Assembly: GCA_937973685.1 (NCBI GenBank)
Contig: CALJKJ010000015.1
Location: 67,813-131,812 of the forward strand
Direction of reading: 5' to 3'
Origin: an uncultured Flavobacteriales bacterium
GTDB lineage: Bacteria; Bacteroidota; Bacteroidia; Flavobacteriales_D; Crocinitomicaceae
Length of the DNA: 64,000 nt
Below the pieces are notes generated by a model that saw only the letters and a list, made by a program, of their open reading frames with translations, had not been told where the DNA came from and made no database searches. Below are positions 9,192-16,859 of this stretch, one piece after another. Both the position numbers and the translations under genes were made by a program. Numbering within the stretch: position 1 is the stretch's first letter; the number at the start of each line of letters is the position of its first letter.

Positions 9192-10073
9192 TTACAAATC
9201 GAAAATATGTTTTTCGGCATGATAACTAGATCGAACAAGCGGACCACTTTCAACAAAGCGAAAGCCCATCTCAAGACCAAGTTTTTCATATTTTTCGAAA
9301 CGTTCTGGTGGAACGAATTCGACGATTGGCAAATGTTTCGGTGTTGGTTGTAAATATTGACCCAACGTTAAAATATCGACACCAACTGCTCGCAGATCTT
9401 GCATGGTTTCGATGATTTCCTCATCTGTTTCGCCCAAACCTAACATAACGCCCGATTTTGTGCGCATTCCACCTTTTTTGAGGCGAAACAACACTTCTAA
9501 ACTACGGTCGTATTTTGCTTGGATACGGACTTGTTTGGTCAAGCGACGAACAGTCTCTAAATTATGTGATACAATTTCAGGAGCTACATCGATGATTTGC
9601 TGTAAATTTTCCCATTTACCAGCGAAATCAGGAATCAAGGTTTCCATCGTTGTTCCGGGACTTTGGTGGCGAATTGCATTCACTGTTTGCACCCAAATAC
9701 CAGCTCCTCCATCTTTTAAATCATCGCGATCAACAGACGTTATCACCGCATGTTTGACTCCCATTGTTTTGACAGAATGCGCGACTTTTCCTGGTTCAAA
9801 TTCATCCACCTCATCTGGTCGACCTGTTTTCACCGCACAAAAACCACACGAACGCGTACATATATTCCCTAATATCATAAATGTTGCAGTTCCTTCTCCC
9901 CAACATTCACCCATATTCGGGCAACTACCACTTTCACAAATGGTATGTAATTTATGTTCATCAACTAACGATCTAACTTTTTTGTAGTTTTCACCAGTAG
10001 GCAATTTCACACGTAACCACTTCGGTTTTTTGATGCGAATATTGTTGTCGTTTGTTGTAATTTCTTCTGACAT
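9192..10073 (-). CDS. lipA: Lipoyl synthase (radical SAM)
   Basis: LipA inserts two sulfur atoms into protein-bound octanoyl chains. The start is taken at the ATG at 10073 (MSEEITTNDNN, 293 residues). The longer frame would run through the divergent promoter region into the osmC-like gene and adds a Cys-rich, unconserved leader. Auxiliary-cluster cysteines are C46, C51 and C57 (CESGSCPNMGEC). The radical-SAM cluster cysteines are C72, C76 and C79 (CTRSCGFC). The conserved RSSYHAEK near the C-terminus supplies the auxiliary-cluster Ser ligand. All catalytic residues are present. Confidence 0.95.
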   Translation of the reverse strand: MSEEITTNDNNIRIKKPKWLRVKLPTGENYKKVRSLVDEHKLHTICESGSCPNMGECWGEGTATFMILGNICTRSCGFCAVKTGRPDEVDEFEPGKVAHSVKTMGVKHAVITSVDRDDLKDGGAGIWVQTVNAIRHQSPGTTMETLIPDFAGKWENLQQIIDVAPEIVSHNLETVRRLTKQVRIQAKYDRSLEVLFRLKKGGMRTKSGVMLGLGETDEEIIETMQDLRAVGVDILTLGQYLQPTPKHLPIVEFVPPERFEKYEKLGLEMGFRFVESGPLVRSSYHAEKHIFDL

Positions 10074-10093
10074 ATTTTTTCCAATTAAAACCG

Positions 10094-10101
10094 TACCTTT
10101 G
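10094..10101 (+). promoter_or_regulatory. -7 element TACCTTTG for the osmC-like/rlmB operon
   Basis: An exact TAnnTTTG in the 75-base divergent region between lipA and the osmC-like gene, about 47 bases before the ATG at 10149. No good -33 element is seen. Confidence 0.4.
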
Positions 10102-10122
10102 GCATCTGATTTTATTTCAACA

Positions 10123-10149
10123 CAAAAGTACAAAGAAGCACAATAACAA
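10123..10149 (-). promoter_or_regulatory. lipA promoter (TTG, 16 bases, TACTTTTG)
   Basis: On the minus strand a TTG (10147-10149) is followed 16 bases later by an exact -7 element TACTTTTG (10123-10130), about 50 bases before the lipA ATG. Together with the plus-strand element in the same gap this makes a compact divergent promoter. Confidence 0.5.
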
Positions 10150-10553
10150 TGGCAACTTCGATCGTAAAATACCTTGGCAATTTGCGCACATCGTGTACGC
10201 ATGTTCAATCAGGTACTGTTATTCATACAGATGCTCCAACTGATAACAATGGAAAAGGCGAAAAGTTTTCTCCTACTGATTTGGTTGCGACTGCTTATGC
10301 TTCGTGTCTATTAACCATCATTGGTATTTACTGTCAAGAGCATGGTTATTCTTTTGAAAAAGGCGAAGCAACTGTTACTAAAATAATGGCCAGTTCACCA
10401 AGAAGAATTGGTGGGTTGCAAATAACAATTGATTTATCAGGAAACGGTTGGGATGCTCCAACAGCCGAAAAAATAATCAGAGCAGGAAAAGCATGTCCTG
10501 TTGCAAAATCAGTACATGCAGATATGGAAATAGAAATGACATTCAATGTATAA
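10149..10553 (+). CDS. OsmC family peroxiredoxin-like protein
   Basis: This 134-residue cytosolic protein has the OsmC/Ohr fold. The first conserved Cys lies in TAYASCLLTIIG (near residue 58) and the second in GKACPVAKSV (near residue 119). In this family the two thiols reduce organic hydroperoxides. The Gly-Glu-Lys-Phe-Ser-Pro-Thr-Asp-Leu segment is typical of YhfA/OsmC-type members. It shares an ATGTATAA overlap of 8 bases with rlmB, so the two genes form an operon. It could be OsmC or the related YhfA group; I do not assign a symbol. Confidence 0.85.
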   Translation: MATSIVKYLGNLRTSCTHVQSGTVIHTDAPTDNNGKGEKFSPTDLVATAYASCLLTIIGIYCQEHGYSFEKGEATVTKIMASSPRRIGGLQITIDLSGNGWDAPTAEKIIRAGKACPVAKSVHADMEIEMTFNV

Positions 10554-11379
10554 CAAAAAAGATAACCGCGAAGACCGCGGAAATGACTTTGGTCGTAGAG
10601 ATGCTAATAATCGTTCATTTGAGCGCAAACCAAAAGAAGATCCGGAAGATATAATTTATGGTATCCGTGCCGTAATCGAAGCCGTAAAAAACGAAGTTGA
10701 AATCAATAAAATCTTAATTCAAAAAGGAATTGATAAAGATTTGTTTGAAGAATTGCGCACAATATTAACTGGTAAAGATTACCAATTACAATTTGTTCCA
10801 ATTGAAAAATTAGCAAAAATTACGGCAAACAATCACCAAGGTGTTATTGCATTTACATCACCTGTTGAATACAAAAACATTGAAGTTTTGTGTGATCAAT
10901 GGCTTGCTGAAGGAAAAGAACCGTGTATTTTAGTCTTAGACAGAATCACAGACGTTCGTAATTTTGGTGGTATCGCACGAACAGCAGCCTGTATGGGCGT
11001 TGATGCGATTTTAGTTCCATCAAAAGGAAGCGCTTTGGTCACTGCTGATGCAATCAAAACATCTGCTGGAGCACTTCATACAATTCCTGTTTGTAAAACA
11101 GATTTATTGAAAGACAGTCTTTTTTACTTGCAACAAACTGGATTTCAAATCGTTTCGTGTACAGAAAAATCAAAAATTAGCGTTGAAAATTATTCGTTCT
11201 TTGGACCAACAGCTATCATCATGGGTTCTGAAGAAAATGGAATCACGAATGATTTATTGAAAATGTCTGATGCACGTTTGAGTATTCCAATGGCTGGAAA
11301 CATTTCTTCGTTAAATGTTGGTGTGGCAACAGGAATGGTGTTGTACGAGCGTTTGAAACAAGTAAAAGCTGCTAAATAA
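10546..11379 (+). CDS. rlmB: 23S rRNA 2'-O-methyltransferase RlmB (SpoU/TrmH family)
   Basis: RlmB methylates the ribose of a conserved guanosine (Gm2251 in E. coli numbering) of 23S rRNA. The 277-residue protein starts with a highly charged 30-residue tail (KKDNREDRGNDFGRRDANN) that is not part of the family core. An N-terminal substrate-binding domain follows (IYGIRAVIEAVKN). The SPOUT domain shows motif 1 LDRITDVRNFGGIARTA, motif 2 IIMGSEENGI and motif 3 SIPMAGNISSLNVGVATG, which forms the SAM-binding knot. Its start overlaps the upstream gene by 8 bases. Confidence 0.9.
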   Translation: MYNKKDNREDRGNDFGRRDANNRSFERKPKEDPEDIIYGIRAVIEAVKNEVEINKILIQKGIDKDLFEELRTILTGKDYQLQFVPIEKLAKITANNHQGVIAFTSPVEYKNIEVLCDQWLAEGKEPCILVLDRITDVRNFGGIARTAACMGVDAILVPSKGSALVTADAIKTSAGALHTIPVCKTDLLKDSLFYLQQTGFQIVSCTEKSKISVENYSFFGPTAIIMGSEENGITNDLLKMSDARLSIPMAGNISSLNVGVATGMVLYERLKQVKAAK

Positions 11380-11386
11380 GCTCGTT

Positions 11387-12100
11387 TTATCCTACAATCG
11401 GTAAGAGATTAATTACTTCGGGTAACTCATTTAAGGAACGGACGCGTGGAACATTTCGTTCTTTTTTGAATTTTATTTCAGGATCGAAATGAATTGCTGT
11501 CCAATTGGCATTTAAAGCACCAATGATATCGGCTTTGAAATCGTCCCCTATCATAATGGCGTGTTGCGGTTGGCAATTTGTTAAGCGTTGCGCTTCCTGA
11601 AATATTTCGCGGTGCGGTTTGGTGAAGCCGATTGATTCAGAACTAAGTACTACATCAAAAAACGAGCTCAATCCACTAGTTGCAAGCTTCACTTGTTGTA
11701 CTTCATGAAAACCATTCGTTATGATGTGCATGCGGTAATCTTGACGCTTTAATTCAGTCAAAGTCTCAATTGCACCTGGAAATAGCGCTGTTTGTTTGGG
11801 CGACATTTCTATGTAACCATCGCTCATTTTTTGCGCTAAGGCATGATCATTGATCCCATGATGTGCTAACGTTTCTTTGAAACGATTATCGCGTAACGCT
11901 TCTTTGGATAATTTTCCTTTTCCATATTGTTGCCATAAAGTAGCATTCACACGTATGTACGTATGGTGAAAGTGCATGAAATGTTCTATCGTATCGCCTA
12001 AACTTAACGACTCATACAAGTGCTGTAACGCCCGTTTCGAATTCGCTTCAAAATCCCAAAGCGTACGATCTAAATCAAAAAAGAGTTGTCTGACTTTCAT
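11387..12100 (-). CDS. yjjG: YjjG-type HAD nucleotidase
   Basis: This is a 237-residue HAD hydrolase. Motif I is FFDLDRTLWDFEANS, with the nucleophile Asp near residue 9; motif II is HIITNGF; motif III Lys lies in FTKPHREIF; motif IV is MIGDDFKADIIGALN. The DRTLWDFEANS form and about 230-residue length are typical of the YjjG group, noncanonical pyrimidine nucleotide phosphatases (house-cleaning enzymes). It overlaps the membrane protein gene upstream by 4 bases and ends 7 bases from rlmB, convergent with it. Confidence 0.85.
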   Translation of the reverse strand: MKVRQLFFDLDRTLWDFEANSKRALQHLYESLSLGDTIEHFMHFHHTYIRVNATLWQQYGKGKLSKEALRDNRFKETLAHHGINDHALAQKMSDGYIEMSPKQTALFPGAIETLTELKRQDYRMHIITNGFHEVQQVKLATSGLSSFFDVVLSSESIGFTKPHREIFQEAQRLTNCQPQHAIMIGDDFKADIIGALNANWTAIHFDPEIKFKKERNVPRVRSLNELPEVINLLPIVG

Positions 12101-12570
12101 TCGAATAAAAAAGCGAGCCCATAGCGAATACTCGTTGTAACTGCACCATTAAATAAAATACCTGCTAAAATTAATGGAAACGTCTTTTTTTGATGTCCAA
12201 AAAACTTAGCTGCAATAATAGTTCCTAAAGGAATACCCAAAAAAAATGGTGCAAAAAATGACAATCCAACAATTCCCAAACGGTGTTTGATGCGTACAAT
12301 GAACTTATTCATACGCGTGAATTTCTTTTTCGTTTTCATTGGAATACCCGACAGTTGCGCTGCTTGAAGCTTTGCCTTGTGTTTTTTAACCGCTAATTTC
12401 AAGAAATACTCACTTGCAAAGTAAAAGAAGACAGCACAAACAATTGCTCCTGAAACTGCTGCTGCATAGGTTTCAAGTGCGGATAATCCCAAAGTTGGCC
12501 CACCAAAAGGTGCAAACATAAACTTGACCATTGCCAAAGAGAAAATGCCAAAAAAAGCTGTCCAATTCAT
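12097..12570 (-). CDS. Small integral membrane protein, YqaA/small multidrug export-like
   Basis: The 157-residue protein has about four hydrophobic segments (near residues 5-20, 32-52, 96-120 and 130-152). A very basic cytosolic loop (KKHKAKLQ through MKTKKKFTRMNKF) lies in the middle. The pattern FFAPFFLGIPLGTIIAAKFFG recalls the COG2426/YqaA-like small exporter group, but I hold that only loosely. It is encoded between upp and the yjjG-like nucleotidase, 14 bases after upp and overlapping yjjG by 4 bases, so it probably shares their transcript. Function is not established. Confidence 0.7.
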   Translation of the reverse strand: MNWTAFFGIFSLAMVKFMFAPFGGPTLGLSALETYAAAVSGAIVCAVFFYFASEYFLKLAVKKHKAKLQAAQLSGIPMKTKKKFTRMNKFIVRIKHRLGIVGLSFFAPFFLGIPLGTIIAAKFFGHQKKTFPLILAGILFNGAVTTSIRYGLAFLFE

Positions 12571-12584
12571 CCTTTATTTTTTAA

Positions 12585-13232
12585 TTAACATTTAACACCA
12601 AAAGCCAAATCACCTGCATCACCTAAACCAGGGACAATGTATGACTGAGCAGTTAATTCGCGGTCAATTGCACCAACCCAAATAGTTACATTATGAGGCA
12701 ATACTTGTTTTAAATATGCCAATGCTTCCGGAGCAGCAATGGCGGATACAATGTGAACATGAAGCGGATTTCCTTGTTGCAACAATGCTTTATAAACAAG
12801 GAACATGGAACGACCTGTTGCAAGCATTGGGTCAGAAATAATAAGTGTCTTACCATCTATTGCAGGAGCAGCCATGTACTCGACGTGTATTTCAAAATCC
12901 TCGGCTGTTGAATGTTTGCGGTAAGCCGAAACAAATGCATTTTCTGCTCGGTCAAAAATTGCCAACAAACCTTGATGCATAGGAAGTCCAGCGCGTAAAA
13001 TAGTTGCTAAAACAGGTTGTTCTGCAAGTACCTCAGCATGAGCAACTCCTAGAGGTGTAGTAACTTCTTTTGTAGTGTAGGTCAACTTTTTACTGATTTC
13101 ATAACCAATAATTTCAGCCATTCGTTCCAAATTTCTTCGAAAACGCATCGGATCTTTTTGAATGACTACATCACGTAATTCGCTCAAATACGTACTGAAA
13201 ATTGAGTTTGTTTGACTAATTACTTGTAACAT
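12585..13232 (-). CDS. upp: Uracil phosphoribosyltransferase
   Basis: Upp salvages uracil with PRPP to give UMP. The 215 residues carry the PRPP-binding loop ISDPMLATGRSM (132-143) and the C-terminal uracil-contact region VPGLGDAGDLAFG. An RAGLP segment near residue 80 matches the family. It begins a probable three-gene unit with the small membrane protein and a pyrimidine-nucleotidase-type HAD enzyme, which fits pyrimidine salvage and clean-up. Confidence 0.93.
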   Translation of the reverse strand: MLQVISQTNSIFSTYLSELRDVVIQKDPMRFRRNLERMAEIIGYEISKKLTYTTKEVTTPLGVAHAEVLAEQPVLATILRAGLPMHQGLLAIFDRAENAFVSAYRKHSTAEDFEIHVEYMAAPAIDGKTLIISDPMLATGRSMFLVYKALLQQGNPLHVHIVSAIAAPEALAYLKQVLPHNVTIWVGAIDRELTAQSYIVPGLGDAGDLAFGVKC

Positions 13233-13385
13233 GCGCTAGAAAATTAACACCGAAAACACGAGGTATTTGTGCTCACGGATAACTTTTGCAAATAAACGCA
13301 TTATCTTTTCAATCGACAATCGTTTTATTCGCCAACTTTTGTGAAAATTGACAGTGTTTTACCATTAAAATACCATAGTTAAGTT

Positions 13386-13393
13386 TAATTTTG
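13386..13393 (+). promoter_or_regulatory. -7 element TAATTTTG abutting the ABC exporter start
   Basis: An exact TAnnTTTG ends 4 bases before the ATG at 13398, so the transcript would be leaderless or nearly so. A TTG at 13348-13350 is too far away to count as a standard -33 element. Confidence 0.45.
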
Positions 13394-13397
13394 CACT

Positions 13398-15164
13398 ATG
13401 TCGAAACAATCGAAATTAGATACACAGGTTTTTAAACGATTAATGAAATTTGCTTGGCCTTATAAACGCCTGGTAATCATCTCATTTTTCTGTACCATTT
13501 TTCTTGCTGTCGTTAGTCCTTACCGACCAAAATTAATTGGAGATATAGTTCAAAAATATATCGTTTCAGAACAAACAAGAGATGTAAATTTATTCTTCTT
13601 TTGGACAATGATTGTGCTTGGAATGCTCTTCTTAGAGGCAATCCTACAATTTTTAACCACCTACTTTTCAAATTTATTAGCTCAGTCGGTTATTCGCGAT
13701 ATCCGGAAAAAAGTATTTGCACACATCACCTCGTTTCGCATGCGTTATTTTGACAAAAATCCTGTTGGAGGTTTGGTCACTCGGGTCGTATCAGATATAG
13801 AAGCGATTTCAGATGTTTTCTCATCAGGATTGATCGATATTTTGGGTGATTTGTTAATGCTCATTATCATTTTAATTTTCATGTTTTTGGATAATTGGAA
13901 GTTATCACTACTTGCGCTGATTCCAGTTCCAATACTGATTTTTTCGACACGCATTTTTGCCAAAGCGATGCGTCAATCGTTTCAACTGGAAGGCTCAGCG
14001 GTTCACCGATTGAATTCATTTGTACAAGAACGCTTAACAGGTATGAACATTGTTCAATTATTTGGTCGCGAAAAAGAAGAATTAGCAGGATTTGTTGCTG
14101 CAAATCAAGAACACAAAAAAGCACATATCAGCGCTGTGTGGGCGTTTTCGATTTTCTTTCCAGTTGTGGAATTACTCAGTTCTTTATCCATGGCGTTTAT
14201 CATTGTTTGGGGAGCTTTTGAGATTTTAGCTATTGACCAGCGCGACGAACGAATCTTTGGAGAAATATTGAGTTACACCATGTGGATAGGAATGGTTTTC
14301 CGACCAATCAGAATGCTTGCTGATAAATTTAATATCCTACAACGAGGAGTTGTTCGTGCAAAAAACATTTTTGAAATCATCGATACACAAGAACATGTTC
14401 AATTAACAGGTGATGTAACCGATTGTGACTTTCAACAACCAATTGTATTCAAGGACCTTTATTTTTCATACACCGATGAAGATTGGGTATTGAAAAACAT
14501 TCAATTAACCATTCAGCCTGGAACAACGGTAGCATTTGTTGGAGCAACGGGTGCTGGGAAATCCTCTATCGTGAATTTATTAGGGAGATTTTACGAGTAC
14601 CAAAAAGGTACGATTCATATAGGTACACACGAATTGCGCACCTTGGAAATGGAAAGTCTTCGTAAAAACATTGCGATTGTTTTACAGGATGTCTTTTTGT
14701 TTTCAGATACAATTCACAACAACATTACGCTTGGAAATGAATCCATTACAAGAGAAGAAGTTATTGCTGCTGCAAAAGCTGTTGGTGCACATGAATTTAT
14801 AGAAAAATTACCTGAAAGCTACGATTATCAAGTCGGTGAACGCGGAGGTGTTTTATCTGTAGGTCAACGCCAATTATTAGCTTTTATTCGAGCTTATGTG
14901 TACAATCCACACATCTTAATTTTAGACGAGGCAACTTCTAGTGTTGATAATGAATCAGAGTTAATGATTCAACAAGCTACAGAGCGTTTAACGAAAGGAA
15001 GAACATCCATCGTTATTGCGCATCGTTTATCGACAATACAAGCTGCAGATTTAATAATTGTGTTGGTCAAAGGAGAAATAAAAGAACAAGGTTCACACGA
15101 CGAATTGATGAATTTAAATGGCTATTACAAGCGCTTATACACCATGCAATTTTCTAAAATATGA
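13398..15164 (+). CDS. ABC transporter, fused permease/ATPase (MsbA/MdlB-like exporter)
   Basis: This 588-residue half-transporter has six transmembrane helices in residues 20-310 and a nucleotide-binding domain in 340-588. NBD motifs are complete: Walker A GATGAGKSS, Q-loop VLQDVFLFSD, signature LSVGQRQLLAF, Walker B ILILDEATSSVD and H-loop VIAHRL. Such proteins work as dimers and export lipids, peptides or drugs from the inner membrane. The signature VGQRQ instead of GGQRQ is a common variant. It overlaps the next gene, a substrate-binding-type protein, by 4 bases, an unusual partner for an exporter. Confidence 0.9.
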   Translation: MSKQSKLDTQVFKRLMKFAWPYKRLVIISFFCTIFLAVVSPYRPKLIGDIVQKYIVSEQTRDVNLFFFWTMIVLGMLFLEAILQFLTTYFSNLLAQSVIRDIRKKVFAHITSFRMRYFDKNPVGGLVTRVVSDIEAISDVFSSGLIDILGDLLMLIIILIFMFLDNWKLSLLALIPVPILIFSTRIFAKAMRQSFQLEGSAVHRLNSFVQERLTGMNIVQLFGREKEELAGFVAANQEHKKAHISAVWAFSIFFPVVELLSSLSMAFIIVWGAFEILAIDQRDERIFGEILSYTMWIGMVFRPIRMLADKFNILQRGVVRAKNIFEIIDTQEHVQLTGDVTDCDFQQPIVFKDLYFSYTDEDWVLKNIQLTIQPGTTVAFVGATGAGKSSIVNLLGRFYEYQKGTIHIGTHELRTLEMESLRKNIAIVLQDVFLFSDTIHNNITLGNESITREEVIAAAKAVGAHEFIEKLPESYDYQVGERGGVLSVGQRQLLAFIRAYVYNPHILILDEATSSVDNESELMIQQATERLTKGRTSIVIAHRLSTIQAADLIIVLVKGEIKEQGSHDELMNLNGYYKRLYTMQFSKI

Positions 15165-16030
15165 ATCAAATTGGACTAAAGATTGGTGGTGTTCCCGAAC
15201 ATTTCAATTTACCTTGGCGCTTAGCCATTGAAGAGGGGAAATTTGCTGAAATTGGACTCGATCTTCATTGGTCGGACATGAGTGGAGGAACTGGTCAAAT
15301 GATTCGTGGTTTGGAAAGTGGATCGTTAGACGTTGCCGTTTTATTGACTGAAGGAATTACCAAATCTATATTACAGGGATTAAAAGCAAAAGTAATCGGC
15401 GTTTACGTGGTGACGCCATTATCTTGGGGAATTCACGTCCCTTTTGATGCCGACTCAATCACTACAAGTAACGATTTAAACAACCAATCTTTTGCAATTT
15501 CTCGCTACGGTTCTGGTTCACAATTGATGGCATACGTCATGGCCGATCAACATGGATGGGATATTGAACAATTATCATTTAATGTAGTTGGTGATGTTTA
15601 TGGTGGTCTTTGGTCGTTAGCACAACACGAATCCAGTGCTTTTCTTTGGGAAAAATACACCACCTATCCGTTCGTAGAACAAGAGAAATGTAAATATATT
15701 GGTGACGTTGTTACCCCTTGGCCTTGCTTTGTTGTAGCTGTTAATGATACCATTGCTTCAAAATATCCAGCATTATTAGCAAACATGTTAACCGTTGTTC
15801 AGCAACGAGCGAGACAAGTGAAAAATGATTCCGATACTGCAGCAGTTATTGCATGGAGGTATAATTTACAGCTGGATCAAGTTAAAAAATGGTTAGCAGA
15901 AACTGATTGGAATTACGATGGAACTGCTTTTCCTTCAGCGTTTGAAACCGCAACCAATTACCTAAAGAAATTACAATTGATTACGGAAGAAGAAAGTGAA
16001 AATTGGCACTTAAAACTGTTTGGCTATTAA
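15161..16030 (+). CDS. Periplasmic-binding-protein-like protein without signal peptide (NMT1/Ca3427-like)
   Basis: The 289-residue sequence has the type 2 substrate-binding fold of the NMT1/THI5-ABC SBP group. It shows an N-terminal strand with GGVPEHFNLPWRLAIEEG, then GLDLHWSDMSGGTGQMIRGL and a GSLDVAVLLTEG segment, all typical of family members that bind small aromatic or sulfonate ligands. It begins directly with MNQIGLKIGG and shows no signal peptide or lipobox, so it should stay in the cytosol. It is translationally coupled (4-base overlap) to the upstream ABC exporter. The ligand is unknown. It could be a cytosolic enzyme-like or sensor protein of the same fold. Confidence 0.8.
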   Translation: MNQIGLKIGGVPEHFNLPWRLAIEEGKFAEIGLDLHWSDMSGGTGQMIRGLESGSLDVAVLLTEGITKSILQGLKAKVIGVYVVTPLSWGIHVPFDADSITTSNDLNNQSFAISRYGSGSQLMAYVMADQHGWDIEQLSFNVVGDVYGGLWSLAQHESSAFLWEKYTTYPFVEQEKCKYIGDVVTPWPCFVVAVNDTIASKYPALLANMLTVVQQRARQVKNDSDTAAVIAWRYNLQLDQVKKWLAETDWNYDGTAFPSAFETATNYLKKLQLITEEESENWHLKLFGY

Positions 16031-16040
16031 GCTTCATTAA

Positions 16041-16295
16041 TTACATGCGTTTCATGCTACGTGCATTTTTTCGAACACTTTTTCGAGCAGCTTTTGATTG
16101 ATTTTTCCAAAATGCTTTTTTTGCTTTTTTCTTTGCTTTCTTATCCGCTTTTGCTGCTTTAGCACGCTTTTTCATCAAATCTTTCTCAGCTTGTTCAACA
16201 GATTGTCCCGCTTCGTTTTTACGCACCAATTGACAACTTGCTAGATTAAAAAGCAAACACAATAATAGTATCTCAAAAATCGTTAGTAACTTCAT
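16041..16295 (-). CDS. Small Lys-rich lipoprotein, unknown function
   Basis: The ATG at 16295 is preferred (84 residues). It gives a compact signal sequence ending in the lipobox LASC, while an upstream ATG at 16313 adds six residues. After the Cys, the mature part is strongly basic: more than a third is Lys or Arg in short Ala-Lys repeats (KKRAKAAKADKKAKKKAKKAF). This suggests a membrane-anchored polycation that could bind anionic lipids, polysaccharide or peptidoglycan; that is inference. Similar small basic proteins are common but poorly conserved in Bacteroidota. Confidence 0.65.
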   Translation of the reverse strand: MKLLTIFEILLLCLLFNLASCQLVRKNEAGQSVEQAEKDLMKKRAKAAKADKKAKKKAKKAFWKNQSKAARKSVRKNARSMKRM

Positions 16296-16321
16296 CGAGT
16301 GAAACTGATTCAACGCAAGTT

Positions 16322-16744
16322 ATGAAATTATCTGTAGTATTTGGATTAATTATTTTTTTGTTTGCTTCTTGTAACAAAAACAAGAATCATCCGATTGCAA
16401 GTATTCCATTTGACTTTCAAATAGATTTAACATTACCAAGTTACCAAGATTTGAATGGTGTTGGAGGTTGGGCTTATGTGAATGGTGGCATCAAAGGAAT
16501 CATCGTTTACCGCCAATCGACAGATGTTTTTGTAGCATGGGAAAGACAATCTCCAGAGGATCCGAAAAATGTTTGTGCGACCGGTTTAACGCCAAATAGT
16601 GCCAATTTCTTGCAACTAGAGGATCCTTGTTCGGATGCTGTTTTTTCCCTTTATGATGGTTCTCCAATTGCAAATTCTGATTGGGGATTGCGCCAATACA
16701 AAGCGGAATGGTATGGTGGGAATATTTTGCGCTTGTATAATTAA
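16322..16744 (+). CDS. Rieske-fold-like lipoprotein lacking cluster ligands
   Basis: This 140-residue lipoprotein has the lipobox FASC (Cys at residue 17). The layout after it follows Bacteroidota Rieske-type lipoproteins: GIKGIIVYRQSTDVFVAWER, a Cys-containing core with DPCSDAVFSLYDGSP, then LRQYKAEWYGGNILRLYN at the end. In true Rieske proteins the two binding motifs are CxH and CxxH. Here the first reads SPED and the second has Cys but no His, so a [2Fe-2S] cluster is unlikely. I infer a degenerate member of the fold with a structural or binding role. It is divergent to the Lys-rich lipoprotein gene and shares its short upstream region. Confidence 0.7.
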   Translation: MKLSVVFGLIIFLFASCNKNKNHPIASIPFDFQIDLTLPSYQDLNGVGGWAYVNGGIKGIIVYRQSTDVFVAWERQSPEDPKNVCATGLTPNSANFLQLEDPCSDAVFSLYDGSPIANSDWGLRQYKAEWYGGNILRLYN

Positions 16745-16807
16745 TATTACTAAAAATAGTTACCTTGGTATTTAGTGGTAAAGCTACAGCTTTACCCAAT
16801 TGCTAAT

Positions 16808-16844
16808 AAAAAAAAGAGGCTGCCTAAATAGACAACCTCTTTTT
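16808..16844 (-). terminator. Rho-independent terminator after ahcY
   Basis: A stem AAAAAGAGG/CCTCTTTTT closes a 16-base loop. On the minus strand it is followed by eight T, so it ends the ahcY transcript. The plus strand has five T and may also stop the Rieske-like gene. Confidence 0.7.
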
Positions 16845-16859
16845 AATACCTGCTATTGA

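Noticed and set aside
9403..9987. Plus-strand open frame of 194 codons inside lipA
   Set aside because: It lies antisense to a clearly real, fully conserved gene and has no recognisable protein features; a coding shadow.
13745..14124. Antisense frames within the ABC exporter
   Set aside because: They overlap the conserved membrane domain on the opposite strand and have no start signals or family pattern.
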